DNA of 64,000 nucleotides, from contig NZ_JASAOI010000004.1 of assembly GCF_029953285.1 (NCBI RefSeq), positions 62,001-126,000 of the forward strand, read 5' to 3'. Shown in pieces: positions 1 through 8,669 of this stretch. Origin of the DNA: Yinghuangia seranimata (GTDB taxonomy: Bacteria; Actinomycetota; Actinomycetes; Streptomycetales; Streptomycetaceae). Under the pieces are notes generated by a model. The model made no database searches. It saw only the letters and a program-made list of their open reading frames with translations, and was not told the DNA's origin. Made by a program: the position numbers and the translations under genes. Numbering within the stretch: position 1 is the first letter of the stretch; every line of letters begins with the position of its first letter.

Positions 1-20
1 AACTGCGCAACTGACCGGCT

Positions 21-63
21 ACCGGGCCGTCCCGCAGCCCCGGCCTCGACGGGACGGCCCGGT
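21..63. terminator. Hairpin terminator at the left edge
   Basis: Bases 21-34 and 50-63 form a perfect 14-bp GC-rich stem around a 15-base loop. There is no T-tract, as is usual for actinomycete terminators. It probably ends a gene lying left of the window and insulates the permease gene at 132. Confidence 0.7.
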
Positions 64-131
64 GTTCGCGCGAGCCCCCGCACAGTTCGCGTTGAACACC
101 TCCACCGCCCCACGCCCCCCGAGGAGTTCCC

Positions 132-1670
132 GTGTCCACCATCTCCGCACCGGACGGCCAGGTATCCGCCCACAGATCCGACTCGGTGCCGAACCTGCAC
201 CGCAGCCTCGGCCGCTTCGACATCATGGCTCTCGGCGTCGCCGCGGTGATCTCCGCCGACGTGATCGGGCAGATCGCCACCGGCGGCGGAGAGGCCGTCA
301 CCTGGACGGCGCTGCTGGCCGTGTTCTTCCTCGTGCCCTACGCGCTGCTCTTCGCCGAGACCGGCGCCGCGTTCCCGCAGGAGGGCGGACCCTACGTGTG
401 GGTCAACCTCGCCTACGGCCGCACCGCCGCCGCGCTGACCACGCTGCTGTACTGGGTCACCAACCCGGTCTGGCTGGGCGGTTCCCTCGTCTTCGCGGCC
501 GCCGGCGCCTGGGACGGCCACATCACCTACCTCGGCAGCGGGACCTTCGCGGACTACGCCTTCAAGCTGGTCTTCATCTGGGTCTCGATCCTCACCGCGG
601 TCGTGTCGCTGCGCAGAGGAAAGTGGATCACCACGGTCGGGGCCGTCGCCAAGGTCGCCGTGATGCTGAGCGTCACAGCCACCGCGCTCGTCTACGGCCT
701 CCAGCACGGCTTCAAGGGCCTCTCAGGCACCGGCTTCGCGCCCACCACCGGTGGCTTCCTCGCCCTCGTGCCGGTCCTTCTCTTCGCCTACGTCGGATTC
801 GAGGCCCCGAACGCCGCCGGCGAGGAGATGCGCAACCCCAAGCGGGACGTGCCGGTCTCCATCGGCGTCTCCGGCGCGGTGGCCACCTGCTGCTACCTGC
901 TGCCCGTGTTCGCGATCCTCGCGGTGGTGCCCGCCGAACAGATCACCGGCGTGGCCGGCTTCCTCGACGCCGCCGCCCTCGTCTTCGACAGCTACGGCAG
1001 TGCCGGCCATGCGCTGCTGACCACGACCAGCGTCGTGTTCGTCTTCGTCCTGATGACCCAGGGCAGCGCCTGGATGATCGTCAGCGACCGGATGCAGGCC
1101 ATGGCCGCCGCGGACGGGGGCTTCTTCAGCCGGGCGCTCGGTACGTTCCACCCGCGTCTGGGCACGCCTGTGCGGATGAACCTCGTCTCCGGCGTCACCG
1201 CGACGGCGTTCATGCTCGCCGCCACCCTCCTGGTCGACGGCAGCGCCGCGGCGGACTTCAAGGTCGTCCTGACGGTGGCCGTCACCACTCTGCTGCTCTC
1301 GTACCTCGCGGTGATCCCGGCGCTGGGCACCCTGCGCAAGCGCCACCCGCACGTTCAGCGGCCGTACCGAGTGCCGTTCGGCGCCTGGGGGTTCCGGATC
1401 AGCCTCGGTCTCGTCTACGCCTGGATCGTCCTGGGCTCGTTCGTCGCGCTCTTCCCCGGCCTCCTGGAGCGCCTGCTCGGCGTGGACTACGACTTCACGG
1501 GCACCTGGGGCGTCTCCCGCACGGTCTTCGAGACCTTCACCCTCGGCACCGTGGCGATCCTGCTCGCCGTCGGGGTCCTCGGCTGCGTCATCGGCGCCCG
1601 ACTCGACCGCCGCGCCGCGCCGACCGCGGCCGCCTCAGCCGCCGACACCCTTCCGGAGTTCCAGGCGTGA
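132..1670 (+). CDS. APC superfamily amino-acid permease
   Basis: This 512-residue polytopic inner-membrane protein has about 12 hydrophobic segments and reads as an amino acid-polyamine-organocation (APC) permease. The start is the GTG at 132, preceded by GAGGAG at 121-126. Its first membrane segment begins near residue 30, after the LGRFDIMALGVAAVIS stretch typical of the first helix of this family. The last four bases overlap the aspartate ammonia-lyase gene (GTGA), so the two are translationally coupled. That coupling suggests import of aspartate, asparagine or a related amino acid, which the lyase then deaminates. The substrate is inferred from context only; the family also includes GABA and polyamine carriers. 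Confidence 0.85.
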   Translation: MSTISAPDGQVSAHRSDSVPNLHRSLGRFDIMALGVAAVISADVIGQIATGGGEAVTWTALLAVFFLVPYALLFAETGAAFPQEGGPYVWVNLAYGRTAAALTTLLYWVTNPVWLGGSLVFAAAGAWDGHITYLGSGTFADYAFKLVFIWVSILTAVVSLRRGKWITTVGAVAKVAVMLSVTATALVYGLQHGFKGLSGTGFAPTTGGFLALVPVLLFAYVGFEAPNAAGEEMRNPKRDVPVSIGVSGAVATCCYLLPVFAILAVVPAEQITGVAGFLDAAALVFDSYGSAGHALLTTTSVVFVFVLMTQGSAWMIVSDRMQAMAAADGGFFSRALGTFHPRLGTPVRMNLVSGVTATAFMLAATLLVDGSAAADFKVVLTVAVTTLLLSYLAVIPALGTLRKRHPHVQRPYRVPFGAWGFRISLGLVYAWIVLGSFVALFPGLLERLLGVDYDFTGTWGVSRTVFETFTLGTVAILLAVGVLGCVIGARLDRRAAPTAAASAADTLPEFQA

Positions 1671-3094
1671 CCACTCCCAGCGCCGTGCCGCACCGCACCG
1701 AACACGACCTGCTCGGCGACCGCGACGTTCCCGCCGACGCGTACTACGGCGTGCACACATTGCGCGCGGTGGAGAACTTCCCGATCACCGGCATCCCTGT
1801 CAGCACCCACACCGAACTGGTCGTCGCCCTCGCCTGCGTCAAGCAGGCGGCGGCGCAGGCCAACCAGGAACTCGGCCTGCTGGACCGCCGCCGCGCCGAC
1901 GCCATCGTCCGTGCCTGCCAGGAGATCCGCGCCGGCCGCCTCCACGGCGACTTCGTGGTCGACGTCCTCCAGGGCGGAGCGGGCACCTCCACGAACATGA
2001 ACGCCAACGAAGTGATCGCCAACCGGGCTCTCGAACTCCTCGGACACCCCCGCGGCCACTACGACGAACTCCACCCGCTGGAGCACGTCAACCTCAGTCA
2101 AAGCACCAACGACGCCTATCCGACCGCCGTCCGCATCGCCCTCCAGACCGGCGCGCTGCACCTGCGCACCGCCTTGACCGGTCTCGCCGACGCCTTCTCG
2201 GCGAAAGCCGCCGAGTTCGCGCCGGTGGTGAAGATGGGACGCACCCAGCTTCAGGACGCCGTTCCCATGACGCTGGGGCAGGAGTTCGGCGCCTTCGGGG
2301 TCACGATCCGCGAGGACGCCGAGCGCCTTGCCGAAGCCGCCGCGCTGCTGCTGGAGATCAACCTTGGCGGCACCGCGATCGGCACCGGCCTCAACGCCCC
2401 CGACCACTACGCCGAAACCGTGTGCGCGCGGCTGCGCGACCTGACCGACCTGCCGCTCAGCACCGCGGCGGACCTGGTCGAGGCCACCTGGGACGCGGGT
2501 GCGTTCGTCCAGCTCTCCGGGGTGCTCAAGCGGATCGCGGTCAAACTCTCCAAGATCTGCAACGACCTGCGGCTGCTCTCCTCCGGCCCGCGCACCGGAC
2601 TCGGCGAGATCAACCTCCCGCCGGTCCAGGCCGGATCGAGCATCATGCCCGGCAAGGTCAACCCGGTCATCCCGGAGGCGGTCAACCAGGTCGCCTTCCG
2701 CGTCGTCGGCCACGACACCACCGTCACCCTTGCCGCGGAAGCCGGCCAGCTCCAACTCAACGCCTTCGAACCGGTCATCGCTCACAGCCTGCTGGACTCC
2801 CTCGCCCTGCTCACCAGTGCCGGCCGGACCCTGACCGAACGCTGCGTCACCGGCATCACCGCCAACCCCGACCGTCTGCGCCGCAACGTCGACCGGTCGA
2901 TCGGCACCGTCACCGCACTGAATCCCTTCATCGGCTACACCGCCGCCACCAGGGTGGCGGCCGAGGCCCTGGCGACCGGGCGCAGCGTCCGCGAACTTGT
3001 CCTGGAACACGGTCTCCTGACGGAAGATCAGCTCGACCGGCTGCTCAGCCCGGAGAACCTCGCTTTCGCGCCGAAGGCGCCACAAGAGGCCTGA
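1667..3094 (+). CDS. aspA: Aspartate ammonia-lyase
   Basis: Aspartase converts L-aspartate to fumarate and ammonia in the cytosol. The 475-residue length matches the family. The three conserved regions of the aspartase/fumarase superfamily are visible: GTSTNMNANEV near residue 107, SQSTNDAYPT near 144, and the catalytic-loop signature GSSIMPGKVNP at about 323-333. The GTG start at 1667 overlaps the permease stop by four bases. Class II fumarase shares the same fold and signature. Length and the aspartase-like N-terminus (RTEHDLLGDRDVPADAYYG) favour aspartase, and the upstream amino-acid permease agrees. Confidence 0.9.
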   Translation: MTTPSAVPHRTEHDLLGDRDVPADAYYGVHTLRAVENFPITGIPVSTHTELVVALACVKQAAAQANQELGLLDRRRADAIVRACQEIRAGRLHGDFVVDVLQGGAGTSTNMNANEVIANRALELLGHPRGHYDELHPLEHVNLSQSTNDAYPTAVRIALQTGALHLRTALTGLADAFSAKAAEFAPVVKMGRTQLQDAVPMTLGQEFGAFGVTIREDAERLAEAAALLLEINLGGTAIGTGLNAPDHYAETVCARLRDLTDLPLSTAADLVEATWDAGAFVQLSGVLKRIAVKLSKICNDLRLLSSGPRTGLGEINLPPVQAGSSIMPGKVNPVIPEAVNQVAFRVVGHDTTVTLAAEAGQLQLNAFEPVIAHSLLDSLALLTSAGRTLTERCVTGITANPDRLRRNVDRSIGTVTALNPFIGYTAATRVAAEALATGRSVRELVLEHGLLTEDQLDRLLSPENLAFAPKAPQEA

Positions 3095-3108
3095 CGTCGC
3101 ACGCCCGG

Positions 3109-3140
3109 CCCGGCTGGTCGGCCACATCCCACCAGCCGGG
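3109..3140 (+). terminator. Hairpin after aspA
   Basis: A perfect 10-bp stem (3109-3118 with 3131-3140) and a 12-base loop begin 14 bases after the aspA stop codon. It is a likely terminator of the permease-aspA operon. Confidence 0.6.
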
Positions 3141-3187
3141 CGACCGCGAGCCGGTAGTCATAGGCGTCCGGACTCAGATCAACACGA

Positions 3188-3219
3188 CGAAGCCGCAGAG
3201 GGGTACCTCTGCGGCTTCG
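3188..3219. terminator. Bidirectional hairpin between convergent genes
   Basis: A perfect 14-bp stem (3188-3201 with 3206-3219) closes a four-base loop. It lies between aspA on the plus strand and the monooxygenase gene ending at 3226 on the minus strand, so it can terminate both. Confidence 0.75.
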
Positions 3220-3225
3220 CTGTGC

Positions 3226-4527
3226 TCAGTTGCGACGTGGCGCCGACGCCGGCTCCGCCGACGCGGCGCCCGGCCGGTCGGTGGTGCGGTACGCGAGGTA
3301 GCCCCGCTGGATGGCGATGTGGTCGGCGACGTACGCGGCGTCGTGCCAGACACCCCAGATGAAGCTCGACCCGCGGCGGGACAGCCAGGGCAGGCCGAGG
3401 AAGTAGACGCCGGGCTCAGAGGACACGCCTCGTCGCTGCTGCGGACGGCCGTTCTCGTCGAACGCGTCGACCTCGAGCCAGCTGTAGTCGGCGGCGAAGC
3501 CGGTCGCCCAGACGATCGAGGTGACGCCGGCCTCGGCCAGGTCGAGCTCCAGGCGGGGGTTGGCCGCGCATTCCGGCTCCGGCCCGAGGACGTGGGCCTC
3601 CCGCTCCTCGGGGAGGTCGAGTCCGTTGCGCTCGACGTACTCGTCGGCCGCACGGAGGAGCGCGAGGTAATTGGCGTCACCGAGCGCGATGTTCGCGGCG
3701 AGGTCCGGCGCGAAGCGCAGTACGCCGTCGTCGTAGGACGCGGTCAGGCCGACGAGCTCGATGCCGTCGGCGGCCAGGCTGCGGAAGTCCACGGTGTGGC
3801 CGCCGTGGGCACCGCTGACCGCGATGGTGACGTGCTCGGCGCCCTGGGGAGGCGTCTCCGCGTCCCAGAGCGCGAGCACGCCGAGCCACCAGCAGAAGTC
3901 ACGTCCGCGGTATGCGCGGGGAGGCCGGTCGTGGGGACCGACGGAGAGAAAGACCCGTCGGCCGGACCGCCGCAGCTCGTCGGCGATCTGGACCCCCGAG
4001 GAGCCGGCTCCGACGACGAGGACGGCTCCCTCGGGCAGTTGCTCCGGATTGCGGTACCCGCTGGAGTGGATCTGCACGGGGACGGCGCCATCCGGGACAA
4101 CGGGCGGGATCAAGGGCCGCTGGAACGGTCCGGTCGCGGCGACGACGAAGCGCGCGTCGATGGCGCCCTCCGACGTCTCGACCCGGAAACCGGGCCGACC
4201 GGCGTGCTTCCGCACCGAGGTCACCTCGACACCGCACCGGATCGGAGCACCGATCTTCTCGGCGTACGCGACGAAGTAGTCCGCGACCCTCTCCTTCGAG
4301 GCGAAGGCATCGGGGGCGACATCGGAGAACTCCAGCCCTGGAAACCGGTCGTGCCACGCGGGCCCGTTCGCGACCAGGGAATCCCACCGCTCCGAGCGCC
4401 AACGCTCGGCGATGCGGTGCCGCTCCAGGACGATGTGCGGTATGCCGTGCGCTCCCAGGTGTTCGCTCATCGCCACGCCTGCCTGGCCCGCCCCAACGAC
4501 GACCACTTCGGTCTCTTCACTCGGCAT
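3226..4527 (-). CDS. Flavin-containing monooxygenase (FAD/NAD(P)H oxidoreductase)
   Basis: This 433-residue two-dinucleotide-binding-domain flavoprotein should oxygenate a small organic substrate using FAD and NADPH. The N-terminal FAD site GAGQAG lies at residues 12-17. The second (NADPH) Rossmann motif GAGSSG is at 173-178. ATG motifs at about 131 and in WATGF near the C-terminus are typical of the family, and the stretch QIHSSGYRNP between the two domains resembles the FMO fingerprint. The ATG at 4527 has CGGAGG five bases upstream. The gene stands alone between two terminators or operators, so the substrate cannot be read from context. Confidence 0.82.
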   Translation of the reverse strand: MPSEETEVVVVGAGQAGVAMSEHLGAHGIPHIVLERHRIAERWRSERWDSLVANGPAWHDRFPGLEFSDVAPDAFASKERVADYFVAYAEKIGAPIRCGVEVTSVRKHAGRPGFRVETSEGAIDARFVVAATGPFQRPLIPPVVPDGAVPVQIHSSGYRNPEQLPEGAVLVVGAGSSGVQIADELRRSGRRVFLSVGPHDRPPRAYRGRDFCWWLGVLALWDAETPPQGAEHVTIAVSGAHGGHTVDFRSLAADGIELVGLTASYDDGVLRFAPDLAANIALGDANYLALLRAADEYVERNGLDLPEEREAHVLGPEPECAANPRLELDLAEAGVTSIVWATGFAADYSWLEVDAFDENGRPQQRRGVSSEPGVYFLGLPWLSRRGSSFIWGVWHDAAYVADHIAIQRGYLAYRTTDRPGAASAEPASAPRRN

Positions 4528-4613
4528 TTCAACCTCCGCTCAGGCGGTAGTCCATCCGGTGTCGCATCGACCGTGCTACCGCACGAGAAATCCTCGGGGG
4601 CGCCATGAGTTCT

Positions 4614-4624
4614 GTCTAATAGAC
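4614..4624. promoter_or_regulatory. Candidate operator upstream of the monooxygenase
   Basis: The palindrome GTCTA-A-TAGAC sits in an unusually AT-rich patch (about 4600-4660), 87 bases upstream of the monooxygenase start. A second small inverted repeat, CATCTA-N5-TAGATG, is at 4640-4656 and overlaps the stop codon of the Hsp70-like gene. No regulator gene adjoins it. Confidence 0.35.
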
Positions 4625-4642
4625 GTTTTTGTTATTGGTCAT

Positions 4643-6430
4643 CTAATTGATAGATGATGGATCGGCGGGATCTTTCCAGAGGACCGGGCGATCGTTGCTC
4701 AGCGGTCGCCAGTTGCGCGAGCGCACGAGCAGCCGGGCCTGCTCGATGACGGAGCGCGAGACGTGGATGCCCACTTCGCGGCCGGTGAAGATGTGGGGTG
4801 CGAGCGGGTGCGTGCGGTCCGGGCCGTTGTTGTTGGGCTCGACGTATGTGCGCAGCCGGCCGGAGAACTCGCGCTGGTCGGCGACGTCGAAGCGCAGTTC
4901 ACGGATGGACACCCACAGAGCCCCGTTGATGTCGACGTCGACGACCACCTGGGCACGGGGCCGTCCGCCCGGCGTCGGGGCGAGGCCGGTCAACTCCAGG
5001 ACGGCCAGCGTCTCGCCGACCTCCGCGCCGCCGGTACCGCGTTCGACGAAATGCGCGACGATCCGGTCCTGTCGGTCCCGGGTGGTGCAGACGAACTCGT
5101 GGCGCCCCGTGGGGATCGTGGTGTCGCGCTCGATCAGGAAGACGGCGGTGCCGTCGGCCGTCGCGAACCCGGCCGAGAACGCGCTGACGTCGAGGAGCAG
5201 CACGTCCTTCACCCGCCCGCTGATGACCCCGCCCTGGAGCGCGGCGCCGACGACCACGCCCTCCGGGATGATCCCGCGGTGCACCGGCTTGCCGCCGGTG
5301 GCGCGGTGGACCAGGTCGCCGATCATCGGCATCCGTGTCGCGCCACCGGTGAGGACGACCTGGTCGATCTCGTCCGCGGTGACACCGGCCTCCGCGAGGA
5401 CGCGTTCGACCAACGCGGTGCACCGCTGCTGGAGATGACGCGTGATGTGCTCGAACTCGGCCCGGCCGACGGTGTGTTCGAAGTGCAGCGGGCCGCGCGT
5501 GGTCACGGTCAGGTAGGGGAGCCGGATGTCGGCCGCGCTCGCGGACGACAGACCGGTCTTCGCGGTCTCGGCGGCTTCGCGCAGGCGCCGCATGGCCGCC
5601 ACGTCCTGGGTGAGGTCCACGCCGTGGCGGGCGCGAACGCGCGCGACCAGATGTTCTACGAGTGCGCGGTCCCAGTCGTCGCCGCCGAGGCGGCTGTTGC
5701 CCGAGGTGGTCCGCGTGTCCACGATGCCGTCTCCGAGCGTCAGCAGCGACACGTCCAAAGTGCCGCCGCCGAGGTCGAACACGAGGACGTTGCGGTCGTC
5801 GGTGTCGGAGTTCAGTGCCATCGCGGCGGCCGTCGGCTCGCTGAGCATCCGCATCACGCGGACACCCGCCGCCTCCGCAGCGACAGCGAGGGCGTCGCGC
5901 TGGATCCGGTCGAAGTTCGCCGGGACGGTCACGATCGCGCGGCGCACCGGCACGCCCAGGTACACCTCCGCGTCCTCGCGCAACTTCCGCAGGATCAACG
6001 TGGCGACCTGCTGCGCGGTCAGCGTGACCGCGCCGCGCGTCATCGTCCAGCCGGTGCCGAGCCGCAGCTTGACAGACCGCGCGGTGTACGCCGGGTTCGT
6101 GAGGTCCTGCCGCTGCGCGGCGGTGCCGACCAGGATCGACCCGTCCTCGGCGATGGCCACCACGCTCGGCGTGGTCCGCGCGCCCTCGGCGTTGGGGATG
6201 ATGCGGGCCTCGTCGCCGTCGTAGAACGCGATGGCCGAGTTGGTGGTGCCGAAGTCGATGCCGACGATCGGGTCCGCGGCGTCGATCCGGCGTCCCGGGC
6301 GGTCGGCGGGGCGGCGCGGCGGCCGGGCCGTGCCGATCTCGCCGAGCCCGCGGGCGTGCCACAGCGCCCGGGCCCGCCCGGCGACCTCGCGGTCACCGTC
6401 CTCGATGAGGCCGAGCAGGGCGGCACGCGC
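4643..6430 (-). pseudogene. 5'-truncated Hsp70 (DnaK-like) gene
   Basis: The frame encodes an Hsp70-family ATPase. The phosphate-1 loop IVGIDFGTTNSAIAFYDG is present, followed by VLVFDLGGGTLDVSLL (phosphate 2) and VVLTGGATRMP (adenosine loop). It then carries a degenerate substrate-binding region of about 170 residues, shorter than in DnaK. The frame is open up to about 6558, but no ATG, GTG or TTG lies in it between that stop and the GTG pair at 6163-6168, which falls after the phosphate-1 loop. Starting there (4643-6163, 506 codons) would give a protein without the first nucleotide-binding loop. Coding-like sequence (ALLGLIEDGD) runs up to about 6421, where the sequence switches to a different truncated gene. 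I infer loss of the 5' end. Initiation at a CTG near 6418 cannot be excluded. Confidence 0.7.
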
Positions 6431-6432
6431 CG

Positions 6433-6861
6433 GCCGCGTTCGTACCCGATCAGGGTGAGACGCTGCTGGGGCTGCAGACGAAGTACCCGGGAAGCAGGCT
6501 CGACGAGGCGGCGCTGGACTTCCGTCCCTACGGAGAGGGCCTCGTCGACGGATACATCAAGAAGGAGCTCTTCCACGACGTGTTCGCCGGGGACCTGCCG
6601 AGGGCGACCGCGGAGCTTATGTGGGCCGGCCAGCGGCCGGCCGATGTGCGCACTCTCGGGGAGCCGTCCGGGGCCCCGGCCTGGAAGACCATTCCGTCCT
6701 GGTACCTCGTGGGCCGCGACGACAAGGTGCTGCCGCCGGCGGCCCAGCGGTTCATGGCGCGCCGGGCCGGCGCGCGCACCTTCGAGGCCGACACCTCGCA
6801 TGTCGCGATGATCGCGCAGCCCGGCGCGACGGCCGCTCTCATCAAGCGCGCCGCGGGCTGA
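6433..6861 (+). pseudogene. 3' fragment of an alpha/beta-hydrolase gene
   Basis: The plus-strand frame reads AAFVPDQGETLLGL, then a cap-like region. It ends with SWYLVGRDDKVLPPAAQRFM and ASHVAMI-like TSHVAMIAQP, the strand-loop-helix pattern carrying the catalytic Asp and His of small alpha/beta-hydrolases. The nucleophile elbow (GxSxG) and N-terminal half are missing. An ATG at 6580 could give only a 93-residue C-terminal piece. Its 5' end abuts the broken 5' end of the Hsp70 gene. The natural family seems to be the cofactor-free esterase/haloperoxidase-like hydrolases, inferred from the C-terminal half only. Confidence 0.65.
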
Positions 6862-6951
6862 CACCACCGAGCCGACGAAGCGCGCGAACCGGTGGGCGCC
6901 GGCGCCTCTGCGGCGCCGCTGCGCCCGCCACGGCCCCGGGAAGGCGAAACG

Positions 6952-8193
6952 ATGCATCAGCACGCGTACGACAGCCAGTGCACCGCCGAGGAGAACCGCC
7001 ACACCTTGGCGAAGTCCCACATCAGGAATCCGAAACTCACGTTGTTCGCACTGGCGTTGGGTACCTTCGCGATCGGCGCCGGCGAGTTCGGCAGCAACGG
7101 CATCATCCAGCTGTTCGCGTCCGACCTGGGGGTGTCCGTCCCGGCCGCGACGTATGCGATCACCGCATACGCGTTCGGCGTGATGATCGGCTCTCCGGCG
7201 ATCACCCTGCTCGCCGCCCGGGTCAACCGGCGCACTCTGCTGCTCGGACTGATCGGGCTGTTCCTGGTCGGCAACGGGCTCTCCGCCCTGGCACCGAACA
7301 TCGTGCTGTTCGTCGTCTTCAGGTTCGTCGCGGGCAGCGTGCAGGGTGCGTTCTTCGGCGCCGGGGCCGTCGTCGCCGCGTACGTGTACGGACCGGGCAA
7401 GGGTGGCAAGGCGTTCGCCACCGTGATGGGAGGACTCACCCTGGCCACGATCGCCGGGTCGCCGCTAGGCACCTTCATCGGCCAGCACGCCGGCTGGCGC
7501 GTCATGTACGGGACGGTGGTCGCGGTCGGCCTGCTCGCCGGAGCCGCCCTGATGGCCTGGCTGCCGCGCACCGAAGACCTGCGCGGCAGCTCCCTCGCGC
7601 GCGAACTGGGCGCCATCCGGAGGCGCGACGTCTGGCTGATGGTTGCTGTCGCGGCGCTCGGCATCTCCAGCATCTTCGCCGTCTACACGTTCATCGGTCC
7701 GTTCGTCACCGACGCGGCGCTGCGGGACGCCTCGCTGATCCCGATCGCGCTCGCCGTCTTCGGCGTCGGCATGGCGGTCGGCAACCATGTCGGCGGACGC
7801 GTCGCCGACCGGCACGAGAACCGCGGTCTGATCTGGGGGTACGGCGGTGCGCTGGCGTTCCTGGTGCTGATCGGTTTGGCAGGCACGAACCTGATGATCC
7901 TGCTGCCCTGCCTGTTCGGCGTCGGCGCGACCATGATGTTCGCCATCCCGACCATCCAGGTCCGGTTGACGAGTCTCGCACCGGACGCCCCGACCTTGAT
8001 GGGAACGCTCAACCTGGCCGCCCTCAACCTGGCCAACTGCCTCGGCGCGATCGGCGGCGCCGTCGCCCTCGACGCCGGCTGGGGCACCCTGTCCACCGTC
8101 TGGGCCGGCTTCGTCCTCACCACCGCCGGCTTGCTCCTGTACCTCACGACCGTCGCACGGGTGAAGCCGGCACCCGTCCCGGTTCGCGCATGA
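6952..8193 (+). CDS. MFS transporter, DHA1-like drug/sugar efflux
   Basis: This is a 413-residue major facilitator superfamily protein with 12 predicted membrane segments. It has the family hallmarks GEFGSNGIIQLFASDLGV (segment 1 and loop), NRRTLLLG (loop 2-3 basic motif) and a segment-5 motif of the PLGTFIGQ type. I chose the ATG at 6952 because GGGAAGG lies seven bases upstream. An upstream GTG at 6892 would add 20 low-complexity residues. The pattern is closest to AraJ/CmlR-type drug:H+ antiporters. Substrate is not determinable. It begins 90 bases after the hydrolase remnant and has no coupled partner. Confidence 0.85.
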   Translation: MHQHAYDSQCTAEENRHTLAKSHIRNPKLTLFALALGTFAIGAGEFGSNGIIQLFASDLGVSVPAATYAITAYAFGVMIGSPAITLLAARVNRRTLLLGLIGLFLVGNGLSALAPNIVLFVVFRFVAGSVQGAFFGAGAVVAAYVYGPGKGGKAFATVMGGLTLATIAGSPLGTFIGQHAGWRVMYGTVVAVGLLAGAALMAWLPRTEDLRGSSLARELGAIRRRDVWLMVAVAALGISSIFAVYTFIGPFVTDAALRDASLIPIALAVFGVGMAVGNHVGGRVADRHENRGLIWGYGGALAFLVLIGLAGTNLMILLPCLFGVGATMMFAIPTIQVRLTSLAPDAPTLMGTLNLAALNLANCLGAIGGAVALDAGWGTLSTVWAGFVLTTAGLLLYLTTVARVKPAPVPVRA

Positions 8194-8221
8194 GGGCCTC
8201 ATCGACCCGTCGGCCGTCCGG

Positions 8222-8599
8222 ATGAGCATCGCGCAGTGCGGCCGGTGGGGCAGCGCGAACGTCCTCATGGACGGGCAGGTCTGCAATCCCGCACCGAGTT
8301 GGGCGCGCAACGGCTATACGAACCCGCAGATCTACTACCACGACATGTCGAGTTCGGCGTGGCCGGTGGGCACCGCGATCAGCGTCTGGAACGGATCACC
8401 CAACGTCCACCTCACGTGGAGTCCGAACGGCTGCCCTGGCTACACCGGAACGCACTGCGTCAACGTCTACAGCGGCAACTACGGGTGGATCTATGCGGGA
8501 AAGTTCACCGCGGACTACGACTCTCAGACCCACTACCTGCGTGACGGAACGAACTCGGTAATGCTGAACGACAACTTCGTGTCCGCGTACCCCTACTGA
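8222..8599 (+). CDS. Small Cys-rich protein, possible fragment of a secreted metalloprotease
   Basis: This is a 125-residue frame rich in Tyr, Trp, Ser and Asn, with four Cys residues (QCG, QVC, GCPG, HCV), a composition typical of exported proteins. There is no signal peptide; the first 25 codons are hydrophilic. The stretch DMSSSAWPVGTAISVWNGSPNV followed by CP...HCVNVY resembles the region upstream of the zinc site in secreted matrixin-like proteases. However, the frame stops at TGA 8597-8599, before any HExxH motif. It may therefore be a remnant lacking both the export signal and the catalytic site. The identity is an impression from sequence pattern, not a proven match. Confidence 0.45.
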   Translation: MSIAQCGRWGSANVLMDGQVCNPAPSWARNGYTNPQIYYHDMSSSAWPVGTAISVWNGSPNVHLTWSPNGCPGYTGTHCVNVYSGNYGWIYAGKFTADYDSQTHYLRDGTNSVMLNDNFVSAYPY

Positions 8600-8669
8600 C
8601 CCGCGGACTGCTTGGTTCGAGGTGAACTCCCCGGCTCGCGGGCTGCTGGACGGCCGCGTTTGGTGACCG

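Noticed and set aside
1487-3127. Long minus-strand frame opposite the permease and aspA
   Set aside because: It is low-complexity, Val/Gly/Glu-rich mirror translation of well-supported genes.
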